This document shows, in pieces, positions 34,823-63,835 of a DNA stretch of 64,000 nucleotides (position 1 is its first letter; each line of letters begins with the position of its first letter). The stretch lies in assembly GCA_029204225.1 (NCBI GenBank), contig CM055092.1, positions 27,388,320-27,452,319 of the forward strand. The letters are read 5' to 3'. The notes beneath the pieces are model-generated. The model was not told the origin of the DNA. It made no database searches and saw nothing but the letters and a program-made list of their open reading frames with translations. The stretch comes from Diphasiastrum complanatum (lineage: Eukaryota > Streptophyta > Lycopodiopsida > Lycopodiales > Lycopodiaceae). Both the position numbers and the translations under genes were made by a program.

Positions 34823-35055
34823 GATGGCCGTTTTGCAGGCACCAAGAGTGCTATGGGCCGAAGCAGTAGCTACAGCTGCCTACATCCAGAACAAGATATG
34901 CAAATCAGGAGTTCCTCACACAACATCACACGAACTATGGTGGGGTAAAAAACCCAATCTGACACATGTTCATATTTTGGTTGTGCAGCTTATGCACATA
35001 TTTTTAATAAGCTTTGAAAGAAACTCGATGAGAAGGTCGAATTAGGATAAGATTG
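34823..35055 (+). pseudogene. Ty1/copia integrase fragment fused to the gypsy RT
   Basis: The plus strand reads LQAPRVLWAEAVATAAYIQN, then SGVPHTTSHELWWGKKPNLT, then AYAHIFNK in a shifted frame. This is the copia integrase stretch with the A-x-W-A-E-A-V-x-T-A-A-Y-x-x-N signature. Nothing of its own upstream core is present; gypsy RT lies directly before it. Confidence 0.72.
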
Positions 35056-35074
35056 ACAAGATACCATTAGGACA

Positions 35075-35681
35075 TGTCTAATCAACAGTTCTTGTAATCT
35101 CCTGATTTTCTAATCATGTTTCTCTCTACATACATGTAGATCCTGATTATTAATAATGCAGTCGTAGCAGATTGACAATTTACATACCATTGTAAGCTGA
35201 GCACTTTGTAGCTAGCAAGCTAAGGTTAAAGAAGTCTGCTAGTAAGCGCGACAAGTTTTGATTCGCGAAAGACAGAATTTATTTCACGTCGACGCGCTGT
35301 GTGGTCTGTCACAACAGCGCTTAAGAAATTCTCTAATAATGCAGTAGATGTTTTTCTTCAGAAGGGTTTCTTGTCTTAAACATAATCGAATGCTTAATTG
35401 TCTGATAGTTGTATGTTTGTAATCAACTGGTATCAATCTTATTCCGCACACTAGTTTTACCTTGTCGAATGCATATGTAAATTCTACGTAGGTTTACAGT
35501 GTTCTGGCCTCACCTTGGAGGATTGTAGATCCTGTCATAGAGGGCACTAGACCCGAGGATAGAATCGAATTTCATCTGGGTTTGTTTCTGTGAGAATCTC
35601 AACAGAGAGAAATCAGAGGACAAAACAATTCATGTCTGGATATCCAATTCACCCTTATCGGGATTGAGATCACTCTCAACA
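35075..35681 (+). repeat. Putative gypsy-type LTR
   Basis: Starts TGTCTAATCAAC and ends CTCTCAACA, followed by GTGGCGACAGAG, which resembles the TGGCGAC primer site of Tat-like plant gypsy elements. After only about 30 bp the sequence switches to copia RNase H. The partner LTR is not in view. Confidence 0.42.
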
Positions 35682-35712
35682 GTGGCGACAGAGTAGAGAG
35701 ATTTTCTCATCA

Positions 35713-36410
35713 AGGTTGGAAACCAATCTTATCTTTCATGCTAGGAACAAGCATACTGAGGTGCAATATTATTTTGTGAGAGAGCAAGTCATTGCAAAGG
35801 AGGTGGAGCTTCAACATGTGTCAAGGAAATGTGTAGCTGATATCTTCACCAAAGTAATGGGAAAGGACCTGTTCATGAAGCATAGGACATCACTTGGAGT
35901 GTTATCAAAGTCTATGCTAAAACTGGTTGAAGAGGGAGTGTGAAAGATTCAATTAATTTAATCATATTTGCTACATTTCTATATTTAACAAATTGAGGCC
36001 AACCCTATGTAAGACTTAGAGTTTGACTTTTCAAAGTTAATTAGTCTAAATTTCATTCGAATAAACACTTTGGAAAGTGTGGGAAAGTTAGAAGTTGAGT
36101 TTGAGTAGATTCAAATTTAAATGTTGGGTACATTGAATCTAGACCCAAAAATAGTAAGGTTTATATTTTGGAGGAAAAGCCAAGTGGCCAAATAGGGTTT
36201 GGACCTGTTATAAAAGGAGGTAACTCGTGGAGAAGTAGATCTTCTCTCTTCTCTATCTCATTTCATGCTTATACATGGTTCTTTTGGGTTCTACTATCCA
36301 TTGGTGCACTATACTTGTGATATCTTGCAATTCTATGTGTAGAATGATCTATATTTGCTATTTTCAGGTTCACACATTTGAAAGACAATAGGGTACTGTT
36401 GTTGTACGGA
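35713..36410 (+). mobile_element. Copia family A fragment: end of RNase H and 3' LTR
   Basis: From 35713 the sequence matches 6007 onward of the first copia A copy. The frame reads NLIFHARNKHTEVQYYFVRE, then ADIFTKVMGKD, and ends LVEEGV at 35943. The LTR starts TGTGAAAG at 35939 and fades near 36410. The left edge begins abruptly at AAGGTTGG, so only the last third of RNase H is kept. Confidence 0.7.
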
Positions 36411-37056
36411 TAGTAGCTTCTATTTATGTTTTGATTCATGTTGATCACTAGACATCGGTATGAAAATTCACTATCCAGATTTGCCACTCACATAGAATTG
36501 AACATTTCTAGATAATGGAGCATGAAAATAAAAGGATGTTTATCCCTTTATCTCTTGCCATTGCCACTTGCAAGTATATATGGCTTCAATAGATTGTCAT
36601 GAAAATGCTCTTTTGTTCTTACCATACTTTATCTGGAAAAGTAGGGTGGGTTACCTTGGTGCCATGGATATGGTAGTAAATGACATACCAAATTGATTTA
36701 TAAAATTCTCTCTAAGCTTAAATGACAATAAAGTTAGTGTCAAGCTTTTTTATGAAGAAAAAAAAATAGCAACAATCATTCATGTTGTCACTATTGCAAA
36801 TTGTGGCATGGTCAGCAAGTGAGTACATATGATTAAACTCATACTTTCCACTCTAAAATCTCTCGTTCTTAGGCTTTTTGTTATGAGTGGATGTAGCTTA
36901 GTCTGTACCCTATGACCGATAGGAGTCACCAACATGTCAAGATATAACATTTGCAATTTATCTTGTACTATGGATTCATTTAATATTATTTTATTCCACT
37001 TGGGTTCAAGTTGTAATGTTATTATGACTTGTCTTTTGCTCGAATGTGTGGTTAGT
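36411..37056. other. No recognisable feature
   Basis: AT-rich DNA without coding signal; a poly-A run near 36760. Confidence 0.4.
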
Positions 37057-37070
37057 TACGCACGCGCACA

Positions 37071-37101
<31 letters not shown>

Positions 37102-37122
37102 GCGCGCGCGTATGTGTGTACA
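37057..37122. repeat. Alternating CA/CG microsatellite
   Basis: About 65 bases of strict pyrimidine-purine alternation: TACGCACG, then (CA)n, then (CG)n of about 12 units, then TATGTGTGTAC. (CG)n runs of this length are rare in methylated plant DNA because CpG decays. Confidence 0.8.
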
Positions 37123-37707
37123 AGCATATGTAGTGACAAGAAAAGCGTGTAGGTAAATTGGTACTTTTCCTTCTTGAGTTTGTCAATAATATCAACAAAT
37201 TGAAAGAAAGTGTCTATTTTGTACGCATATAGGTAACATTTGTTACATGCATGTTCACAAATTTGTGAAATTAGACAAATGTATTGGTAACCAAATGAAA
37301 GATTTGCATCGCCTTTTTTTCAACTAACCCAACAAAACTCTCCTGAATGAATATCAACAAAGTTTCTTAAACTAGTTGGAAAAGGTAGTATCCCACATTT
37401 TAGAAAGTAATCAATCCATTATAATCATGGAAGGTAATTTCACAAATTATGGGTGATAGAAAGGTGTTTGAAATCCTTTGCAAACCCCGACCACTAATTT
37501 GTTGCATGTAGGAGCCTTGTGCTCCATGTTTAGTCTTGGCCAAACACTTGATGTACAATGTATGTTTCTGCAAATGTATCTAGCATCCATCAATGTGAGT
37601 GTTGTGCATCATTACGATAGGATTGTGTTCAAAACAACTGAAGGCCAATATACATATTTGAAGGGTTTATATGAGACATAACAATATTGAATACTAATCG
37701 AACAATA

Positions 37708-38002
37708 CATGTCAAATGACCAAAGGGTATATCTCATTAGAATGAAACTCCACTCAAAAAATTCATTTTTTCAAAACTCCACCCAAAAGAGTGTACAAAA
37801 GTTTCCAATTTGTAAGTATATCATGATATATAGATTTCTTTCAAAGGAGTGCTGAATACTGAACATAAGGTTACATGTCAAATGACCACAAGGTACTATA
37901 TCCGATCAATGAACATCAAATCCCACTCACAAAAATCATTTCTTTAAGACTCCACCCACAAGAGCGTAGAAGGGCTGTCAATATGTAAGTGCAACAATCA
38001 AC
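37708..38002. repeat. Direct duplication of a ~165-bp unit
   Basis: ACATGTCAAATGACC recurs at about 37707 and 37874. It is followed in both copies by TATATC, CCCACTCA/CTCCACTCA, AAAAT/TCATT and AGACTCCACCCA-type blocks and ends near TTTGTAAGT/TATGTAAGT. Identity is about 75-80% by eye. The interval 37123-37706 holds nothing else I can support. Confidence 0.5.
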
Positions 38003-39816
38003 CAAACAGTTCGAACTAGTAATATTTGAATCAGATGTATGTTCAGGTTGCCAAAGTTCTTTGATATCTTGAAACACTCACCTTCCTCCACACGAAGAAA
38101 ATTAGTGTAAGTCACAAACAAGGGCATCACAATGTCACATTTTTCCTTCAGTCGTTAAACCAAACGGAACTAGTAGAAGCTCCATGAGAACATTGCAAAT
38201 TATCGACAGTCTAGACCCATTCATTCATCTCTCATTCATCCATTCAGCTTTTTGGAAAATGACTTCCAAATAGAAAAACAAAATGAGGACTCTAGAGACT
38301 TTACAAATTTTATAAATAGTAGATTATCATCTACTACTAAAACAAACTCATTGCAAAGTTGTTAGCATGCTTTCATAAATTATATGGTGTGAAATTATAA
38401 GGCTGCCATTTAAGAAAACGATATATATAAGGTTTCATATGGTATTTAATAACAGCTAGAATATTTCAGCTCATATCAAATACATTGTAACTGACAGAAT
38501 GTAAACACAAGTATGCATGTCTAAATCATAAAGACTTTGAAAAAACTTTTTGTAACAGAAAATTCATGTTGGAGGAGATAGAATGCCAAATTGCGAGTGC
38601 CTCTTTACACTTGTTGCTCAAATGTTACTTCAGTTGGGGTAAAAGCTACACGATCATCTTTGGAGGTGAACTATATTTTTCATGTACTTGGGGCTTGATT
38701 CAATATTGATACATGTTTATCTTTTGATTTCTAAATGGATGGAAAATATCTGCAAATATGCCAATGTCATAACATTAGAAGAAAAGTATGCATTTTCCTC
38801 TATATGTAGCTCTAAGCTCAGCACAAAAGGTTGTTATATGGCAGAATGTTGCCACACCATTTGATGATTCCAAAGTGTGCTGCTTGTTACTATCACATCA
38901 TTGAAAGAAAAATTGAACTCCCAATCATATGCAATGAACAAATCATACAAAAGCTATTAAGCAACCATTTTTATGACATTCTGACAAAAACTGCTCTACC
39001 TCATACGAATGTTGACTAGTTTTACAAGCTGTCCAATGCCAAGAGAAAGTGTGTAAATGAAGGCACACTCAACTATTATACTAAACCTAACTTGGCCTGA
39101 TTACTATTAAAATCCTGCTTGCCCTTCTCCTGTCTTTACAGTAACCAACTCGGAATCAGCTTCTACAAGCTCCAAGAATTGGATCCAATCTCACCAGAAT
39201 CCAAACATCCTAACCACCTGTCAAATAGCCCAGAACTTTGCATCTAATATCTTTACTTGACACAAAGTGACATTGTGATGCAGCTTTGAAGATTAGTATG
39301 TGGATAGAAAGAAGCACAGTGGCACAAGGCATCTCCATAAGAGGCAATTAAAAACATCAAAACATATGGAGAATCGATTGCGCTCAAAAACGAACCTCTC
39401 AAGTTTAAGATTATTACAACCATGGCATTCATGTCTATAGCAGTCCATTATCTCACTGCTACCCCAATCTTTGAATAGTTTTCAAGTTGTTCATGATATC
39501 AAATAAGGGCATTATTAAATTTCCCTTTTGTCAAAATCGAAGTTCTGCATCAACTTATTGTACTTTCCAATAAGATCCTATATTTAATGAATGAATGGCA
39601 ACATGTGTAAATTGTTGATCTAGATTCTACGGTAAATCTACTCTGATTTACTGTGAACCCAGATCATCTGACAAGAATCAACAGAACAAGAAAAACAATA
39701 TGCCTTATCAGTGATTCATTTCTATAGCGATTCCATGTGACGCATTTCCAAATACTTCCCCAATTAGCCTTGAGGCACACTCAAGCAGGTTAACCCTGAA
39801 GGCAAACATAGAGAAT
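38003..39816. other. Region downstream of ACLA, no gene recognised
   Basis: No transposon domain, repeat or convincing frame is seen. The 3' UTR of the ACLA gene should lie in the right-hand part, just below 39817. Confidence 0.4.
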
Positions 39817-57014
<17,198 letters not shown>

Positions 57015-58884
57015 TTTTAGGCAACTTACCTATCGCACAATGTGATGTCTTAAAAGAATTTGAAAATCATGAAAACATCATGTCGATAGAATAACTCAGA
57101 AGAAATAAACATCAATTGTCAAGTTTAAAGCTACTAGAACGAAACATTATTTCTATGTCGCAGGCTTGATTGGTGATTGCATAACTCAAAATAATCTCTT
57201 CGTTTGCTAAAATCCAAAAAAAAATTGGGGCTTAGCTTGTGACTTCAGTTGCTACCAATCTTGGTTTGGCAGAATTCACACAGCTTTTTGTTTCTGAAAT
57301 AATTTTATATATAGACAGGCAAGTTAAAACAGCAATATAATATTATAACTGATAAAAGAGGCCTGACCTTTTTGTATGGTACTATGGATGTCGACATTCA
57401 CGAAGAGATGCAGATTATAGCTCATGAATTGCCAGTATGGAACTTTTCAAGGGAGATAACATTCCATAAAAAGTCAAAAAGCATGTCCCATAGCCCTAAA
57501 AGGAATTTCCCTCTCCATCCTTTACACTTGCAAAAGGACTTTTTAGTGATCTTTCCACCAGGGTCAAGAGCTGTTCATTTATAGCCTCACCTCAGAGCCA
57601 TGCCAAAACTACATCTGTTTTGTCTGGTGGAAAGGTCACTAGAAATTCATTCCCCCCTACTTAAGTACTTGCCTTCTAGAATGGGGGTAAACACTGCACC
57701 AAGATGAGTCTTGATTGATTTGAACTTCGAAGGTAAGGAGCCACAGACCTCCTGACTACTTAAAAAGAAAGCAAAGCATGAATAGCAGAAAGATAGCTGA
57801 AACCATGCTTCAGACATAAAGTAGGAAACTTTGTTTTGAATTTCATTGAATTTGTCATTTCAGGTGAAGCACAATGGGAACGTCAACTTACAGACCACAC
57901 AGTGAATAAAGTCATACTACAACTACGGTCATGGTGATCGCTATAAAGAAAGAAGTCTGGTTTCCTGGCTTAAAAGCACTCCGGACAACCAAGTTATGCA
58001 AACTGATTTTGCCTAAATAGAGCTCATAGCGTTTGTGTGTCATATGATGAACTTGATGAACACTTGCTGTACCGAATGACAGCCTTGATAGCCGCTCTCC
58101 ACATCGATGTATCTACCTTCTTAGTAGCTACTAAATTTTAAACGGTTTCATATAGACTTGGCTCTCCGTTTCACCCAATAATCCTGACTACTTTCAGATG
58201 TCTGAGTAAATATGGGAATATCATTAACGAGATAATAGCCGTGATTCGACTTAAGACCATCAGTGCAAAGACAGATATTTTAGCTTAGCCATCAAACACT
58301 CAAGGGATCGGTGCTCCGTTTTGGATCCGTACTCCTTTTCTCAGGCATACTTGTATATTATACATTCAGGCCCTTCTTATGGTAGATACTTTGGAAAATA
58401 GGAATATTTCAAAGCTGTAAATTCGGTACTATGCTTCATCTTTTTTTCCCTTTTTCTTAATGCCATACGGAACTTAACTTTTTTATGCAAGGCATTATAA
58501 GCATAGCTTAGAGGCCACATTCGATATGTAGATTCAACTGATAGACAATTTTGTAATTGAATGGTTAACCCCAGCAGAAAACTGAAAGAAACCTTATATT
58601 GTTTCTTCCTTTCTGCTGGCATTACGGATATAAACCAACGTTGAGGGACAAGGATTTAATAACATCTTCAAGAAAGACAAGTGACCATAGATAGTATCAC
58701 CGAAAAGCCTTCAAAAGCAGCAATGAAAAGATAGATTCCATTCTTTTCTTACTTGTCCTGCTGTGCTTGATTACGATAATTTCGTCCACGAAAAAAGAAG
58801 CAATAGGAAAAGCCTAACTCCGAAAAAGAGATCTGAACACCAGCAATTATTGCAAAAAACATGTAATGAATCACAATCCTTACC

Positions 58885-59050
58885 TCTTCCACAAGAAAAA
58901 CAAGCTCCTGCTCGTCTATTGATAAGCCAGAATGAATGAATCTAGCACATTCCCTTGCTTGCTCGCTGTGTCAAATTTGCATTTGCAGCATACACAGAGA
59001 TCCGATCCACGATCTTTAACAAATGCGCACGCTCTCTCGCTCGCCTCCTC
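58885..59050 (-). other. ACLA: Likely 5' UTR exon of ACLA
   Basis: The minus strand ends with GTGGAAGAG followed by the donor GTAAGG (58884-58879). A suitable acceptor, CGATAG, lies at 57030, 16 bases before the ATG. This predicts a ~1.86-kb intron in the 5' UTR (57030-58884). The upstream sequence is rich in GAGAG/AGGAGG purines, as plant leaders often are. The transcription start is not determined. The intron holds no feature I recognise. Confidence 0.5.
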
Positions 59051-59340
59051 CTTTTACTCTTAAGGATTTTAGACGCACTATACGTTTCATGACCTCGGCC
59101 ATCAGAATTCGACCACGCGTCACCAGAAAGTATCTAAACGGTTGGTCGTGAAAAACGTTGGACGATCTGAACAGTGTTGGAAGCATCCAACGGTGGGGGC
59201 CTAAGGCTCTGGCGTTCCGATAGGAGACGAGGCTATTCAATGTAAAAGGTTCGATGGAGTGTTGGTTCGCCTCGCGACTCGCGCGTCCTGGTGTCGGCAG
59301 GGTAGGCGCCTCGTGTTGTCGTGTATGGGTGGCGGTGCTC
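59051..59340 (-). promoter_or_regulatory. Probable ACLA promoter region
   Basis: GC-richer than its surroundings (around 59100-59330), with repeated CCAACG/CGTTGGAC blocks near 59155-59195. It lies directly upstream of the predicted leader exon. No unambiguous TATA box is seen, which would suit a housekeeping gene. Confidence 0.35.
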
Positions 59341-60237
59341 ATCAAAAATGTTCAACCTCTAAACTTTCAATCATCTTCAAAATGATAGGCATCGGTGTCA
59401 GGCCGATGTATTCTAAAATTTTAATGTTTTGGGGTCTCGGTGTCGGGCCGATATATTCTAAAATTTTAATGTTTCTGGGTCTCGGTATTATGATTTTTTA
59501 GATTTTTCGTCTATATCATCAAGATCTTGGTATTACGATTTTTTTTCAAATTTTTGATATAGGTGTCATTACGAGTTGCAAATTGATATCAATCAAGATG
59601 ATACTATCAAGTGATCACATAAATCGATGTCAATGGAGGTGATACTAGCAACTTATCAACCCAATTATTAGTGTATAAAAATTGTCAAATACACACTTTT
59701 TGGAAGGTTAGTATTCAATTATTGAAAAGCATGACTGACCTTTTTTTAAATGGGATATGCACTTGAATCAAAAAGTGAGTACTTTGTTGATGCAATTGAA
59801 TGTATTTCAGGCAGTATGAATAAATTTTATTTCATGTGTAAATACTAGGTATTAAGAAAAATTTGATGTTAGATTGATACCAAGGCAAAATTCATATTCT
59901 GCCTCTAGTCCATATATGAGTATTGTATGGGTTAAAATTAGCAGTTAACTATTGAATGAGCTAAAATGTGAAGAAACAAAGTGTTTCTGATTACAAAGCC
60001 TTGCTAGCTTTCAATCCTTCACTTGACGAAGATGTTCGCGAACTCGAACATCTGGAGACACGAAACACAAAGAGTTTTGCCCCTGGGTTGTGGCTAATCT
60101 GCCACTCTTGTAATTCTCTGATTAGTTATAGATGTATAATCACTCTAATCTTAGGTTTACATAGAGAGACCGTACTTACTGGAAAATACTTGACACATAT
60201 CAGAACAGGATACACTGAGTTATGTTCATTTTGATAG
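59341..60237. other. Intergenic, with a ~55-bp tandem duplication
   Basis: Two copies of (C)TCGGTGTC(A/G)GGCCGAT(G/A)TATTCTA, then AAATTTTAATGTTT, lie at about 59391-59490. An 88-codon open stretch (59968-60234, starting MKKQSVSDYKALLAF) has no domain I recognise and stops just before the hairpin cluster. I cannot say whether it is coding. Confidence 0.45.
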
Positions 60238-60413
60238 GCGTAGTCATGCTTACGGAGAGAGTCGTATAGCTCATTCCGCTACGCACGAATGCGAGAAGAT
60301 AATTTTGTCTAGGATCAGAAGATTCAATTGTCCGCTAGTGAAGCGAGACGACTACTCGTGAGAGAACCGTGCTTCTCTCACACCAATGCACTGCATGGAT
60401 TCGCATGCAGTGC
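60238..60413 (+). other. Cluster of strong hairpins, possible structured RNA or organellar fragment
   Basis: Perfect stems on the plus strand are GCACTGCATG with CATGCAGTGC (60388-60397 and 60404-60413, loop GATTCG) and GTGAGAGAA with TTCTCTCAC (60358-60366 and 60373-60381, loop CCGTGC). A smaller stem is CGCT with AGCG (60333-60345). GCGTAG at 60238 pairs with CTACGC at 60279. The block is less AT-rich than its surroundings. No known RNA family was recognised. Confidence 0.45.
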
Positions 60414-60954
60414 CCTGAACAAATTAGAGAAAATCAATATAGATTATTTTTTTTCTGGTTGTGTCTGATCTTGGAGGTCGAATGCTTATGCTGTTTATGC
60501 ACCTTGGTTGAAATTAAGTCGAATGCTGTATTAATTTTAGGAACGTAGATCATGACAAAATTTCCAGATTTCACACGTGTGGGGAATGTCCACAAGTATG
60601 ATGGATCTAATTTTCTAATTCAGAGACGGAGTCAAATACTCCACATGTCAAGACAAGGAAGCTGACTCCAAGGATCAGAGAATCTGTAAACATTTGACAT
60701 CGTTGCTACTTGAACTCCACGGCATTCTACATACAGAAGAACCGCAACCTTGTCCACGTTCAGATCCCTGTAAACAAACTCCAAATCGTTAAACACATAT
60801 GAGTTCCTACAAACTGAACAGAGCCACATCATTGGCTACATCATTACCCAAATCCACGAGTTGTTAGAATCGCCAATCACTTGTAAGCAAACACACGAAT
60901 AGACCTCGATTTCCTTCTATCCAAGCTCCCACTCCTCCAGTTTTCTCACGCTGC

Positions 60955-62280
60955 AAATCTCAACCGGAGCCCAGCCTAAATCTCAACCGAAGGACTAGCT
61001 TACATCTCAACCGGAGTGCTCGTTCAGATCTCAACCGACGCACTACCTCACATCTCAACCGACGCACTGCATCAGATCTCAACCGAAGCCAATCTGTCAA
61101 ATCTCAACTGACACACTGCCTCAGATCTCAACCGAAGCCAATCTATCAGATCTCAACCGACGCACTGCTTAGATTTCAACCGGAGCACAACGTTTCCATC
61201 TCAACCGACGAGCTTCTATCCATTCTGGACAAAAGGAATTCCTCACCTCCGCAACTGACCGCATGCCATCGCATTCGCCCACCTTCCTCACCATCGCAAC
61301 TGACCGCATGTCATGACATTAAACACACCCTCCACTTCTATCGCAACCAGCTCCCCATCTGATCGCATTACCACCGTCGCAAGCGCATTTCCATCGTTGC
61401 TATCACATTTTCTACAACCACCGCATTACATCACCAACACAACATACTATCGCAAACGGACAAACACACCACCTTCACAACCATCCCCATTCATCGTCGA
61501 AACTGTTTCCGTCCCACACCACCGCATTCACCCGTCACAACCGCATCCAACCACACTCATTCGCCCTACGACTACCCTCGGCCACCTTCACCGCAACACA
61601 CAGACACCGCATTCCACCGCAGTCAGCCCTGGAACGATCACCTTGCCCTACCACCGCATTACTTGGCACCCATCGCATTCCACTCGTCCATCGTAGAAAC
61701 CGCAATCCACTGCAACACACACTGCCATCCCATCACGACCATATACAACCATAACCCCGGCTTCCTCTTTGCCAGACCTTCATGCTCCTCCCGTTCCCTC
61801 ATGAAAAATCTCAACCGGAGCCAGAGCTCATCTCTCATATCTCGACCGATGGTGCTCTGTGACATCTCAACCGACGTACAATATCAACTTTCAACCGACG
61901 GCCTCAGTTAGATCTCAACCGAAGCACTGTATCAGATCTCAATCGCAGCCGACACTCATCGTTCAAATCTCAACCGGAGTTGAAGTGCTCACTGCCATCT
62001 CAACCAGGGTACTTGTTCAAACCTCAACTGCCACAATCCCTACAATTTTGACAGGCCTGAACGACCTCTTCAGCAAACACTTGTTTTAGCAGCCAACCAT
62101 TGCCCAAATCTCAGCCGGTACCCATCTGTTGAATCTCAACCGGAGGCCACAGTCATATCTCAACCGATGGCCTGCTATCAAATCTCAACCGACGGCCATT
62201 CAATCAGATCTCAACCGACGGACTCAGTGAGATCTCAACCGACGGCCATTCTATCAGACGGCCTCAGTGAAATCTCAAGA
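60955..62280. repeat. 24-bp-period minisatellite (ATCTCAACCG)
   Basis: The core CAACCG within ATCTCAACCG(A/G)(C/A/G)G falls at 60961, 60984, 61008, 61032, 61056, 61080, 61104, 61129, 61153, 61178 and 61202: ten steps of 23-25 bp. A second run occupies about 61812-62280 with steps near 24-26. Between them (about 61215-61800) lies C-rich DNA with many ACCGCATT and CATCGCA motifs, which may be diverged units. On the plus strand one frame gives QISTEA-like repeats, but it is not open throughout. Confidence 0.78.
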
Positions 62281-62419
62281 TTTCCAACCACGATCAGAAC
62301 TGACGAATACCAAACATCAGCTTGAATTGACGATCTATTTGACAACCCACACGAACCACACGCTACACGAGCTTGCACGAGCAACCACATGAGCCTACCT
62401 CTACATTGGGCCGTAACAA

Positions 62420-62965
62420 CCACGCGACAACTGTGAACACTTCACTTTCTTCTTCTTGGTCTTTGAGTTAGAAGGATGAGATGTATTATCCTCTTCACCA
62501 ACTTTGTCCTGATCTTTGGCTTTGTCTTTGATGGATGCTTGAGAGAACTGGTTCTTACTCCTTCCTTTTTGCTTTTCTTTGACAAAGAGGGCTTTGTCAC
62601 TTCCACCATGTTCAAGTTTGTTCATTCTGGAGAGTTTATAGCTTTGTCTAGATTCTTCATAAATAAGAATTCCTTGGAGAGTTTCTAGATTAGGCAACTC
62701 CTCCTTAATAGCAAAAAGACTGAACAAGATTATCATAGTCATCTCTCAAGCCATTCAGTATAACTTGAACTAGCTCATATTGGTTAATAGTAACACCAAC
62801 ACAGGAAAGCTCTCTATGTAAATCTTTAACTCTCAGAACATAGTTAGATGCACTCTCTTCAATTCTTTGAAAACTTTGGAAAATCTAATTCTTAAGAGTG
62901 AGTATTTTAGAAGTATTCTTTGCCTCATAGATGGATTTTCGTGCATCCCAAGCTTCTTTGGTTGT
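62420..62965 (-). pseudogene. Copia gag fragment
   Basis: The minus strand reads SIYEAKNTSKILTL, then ESASNYVLRVKDLHRELSC, ELVQVILNGLRDDYDNLVQS, and AIKEELPNLETLQGILIYEE with ESRQSYKLSRMN, ending KTKKKKVKC. This is the same Gag type as copia B (15340-15890), with the same block order, and it is cut exactly where the zinc knuckle should begin. Stops break the frame at about 62744 and 62887. Confidence 0.72.
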
Positions 62966-63835
62966 GGCCCTATGCAGACTGCTTCCACAAGGGGAGCCAT
63001 TTACTTTCTAACCTTTATTGATGATTTTTCTTGAAGAATAGTTACTTATTTTCTGAAGAACAAACTTGAAGCATTCAAATTTTGCAACCAATTCAAGGCA
63101 TCTGCTGAAAATTAGACACAAAGAAAAATCAAGGCTCTACGCACTGATGGAGGGGGAGAATTTATCTCCACCGAATTCAAGGGATTCTGCAAGGCGAATG
63201 GAATACACCAACAATTTACAATTAGCTATTTACCTCAGTCCAATTGTATAGCTGGAATCTGACAATGATCAAAAGTGCCAAGAGTATGTTGGCCCATGCC
63301 TCTCTTCCAAAAAAAATTCTGGACAGAAGCTACCATGACTGTTGCCTATCTACATAATCGATCCATTACAAAATCTCTAAACGACAAAACAACTCATGAG
63401 GTATGGACATGATCGAAAGCCTCACCAATGCACATTTGAGTTTTTGGATGCATTGATTACTCTCAGATCCCTACAGATTTAAGAAAGAAGAAGATCGAAT
63501 CGATTCAGACATGCTCCATCCCAATTTATGGATGATTCAGCCTGCTACTTTATGCAAGAACCATGCACACTGTATTAGAGGCAATGTCAACTTGAGATGC
63601 TGATCAATGGAAAGTTGCGATGATGGACACAGAATTTAATTTTCTAATTGAGAATCAAACATGGACTATAACAGAGCTGCCAAAGGATCAAAATCATATT
63701 CGATGCAAATGGATATTCAAAGCTAAATATGATGCTAAAGGAAAACTAAATCGATACAAGGCCAGACTGGTCGCCAAAGATTTTTCACAGATTCTAGATC
63801 TAGATTAAGTTAAGATCAAAGCAGAACTATTGTGT
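62966..63835 (+). pseudogene. Copia integrase and start of reverse transcriptase
   Basis: The plus strand reads CGPMQTASTRGAIYFLTFID, then RTDGGGEFISTEFKGFCKAN, IHQQFTISYLPQSNCIAG, FWTEATMTVAYLHNRSI, and, from 63620, ENQTWTITELPKD, KWIFKAKYDAKGKLNRYKAR and LVAKDFSQ. The order is integrase core (D...D...E region), integrase C-terminus, then the first reverse-transcriptase motif. Stops and a deletion after CIAG show it is dead. It ends near 63808, with no further RT. Confidence 0.75.

Noticed and set aside
37478-37681. 67-codon open frame (MQTPTTNLLHVG...)
   Set aside because: No known motif, AT-rich context and no supporting neighbours. Length is within chance expectation.
57372-57584. 70-codon open frame in the presumed ACLA leader intron
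   Set aside because: It has no domain or conserved motif, and the surrounding sequence is better explained as intron.
60955-62280. CRISPR array reading of the regular 24-bp repeats
   Set aside because: Units are contiguous and variable, with no constant repeat plus unique spacers, no cas genes, and a plant nuclear context. It is a minisatellite.
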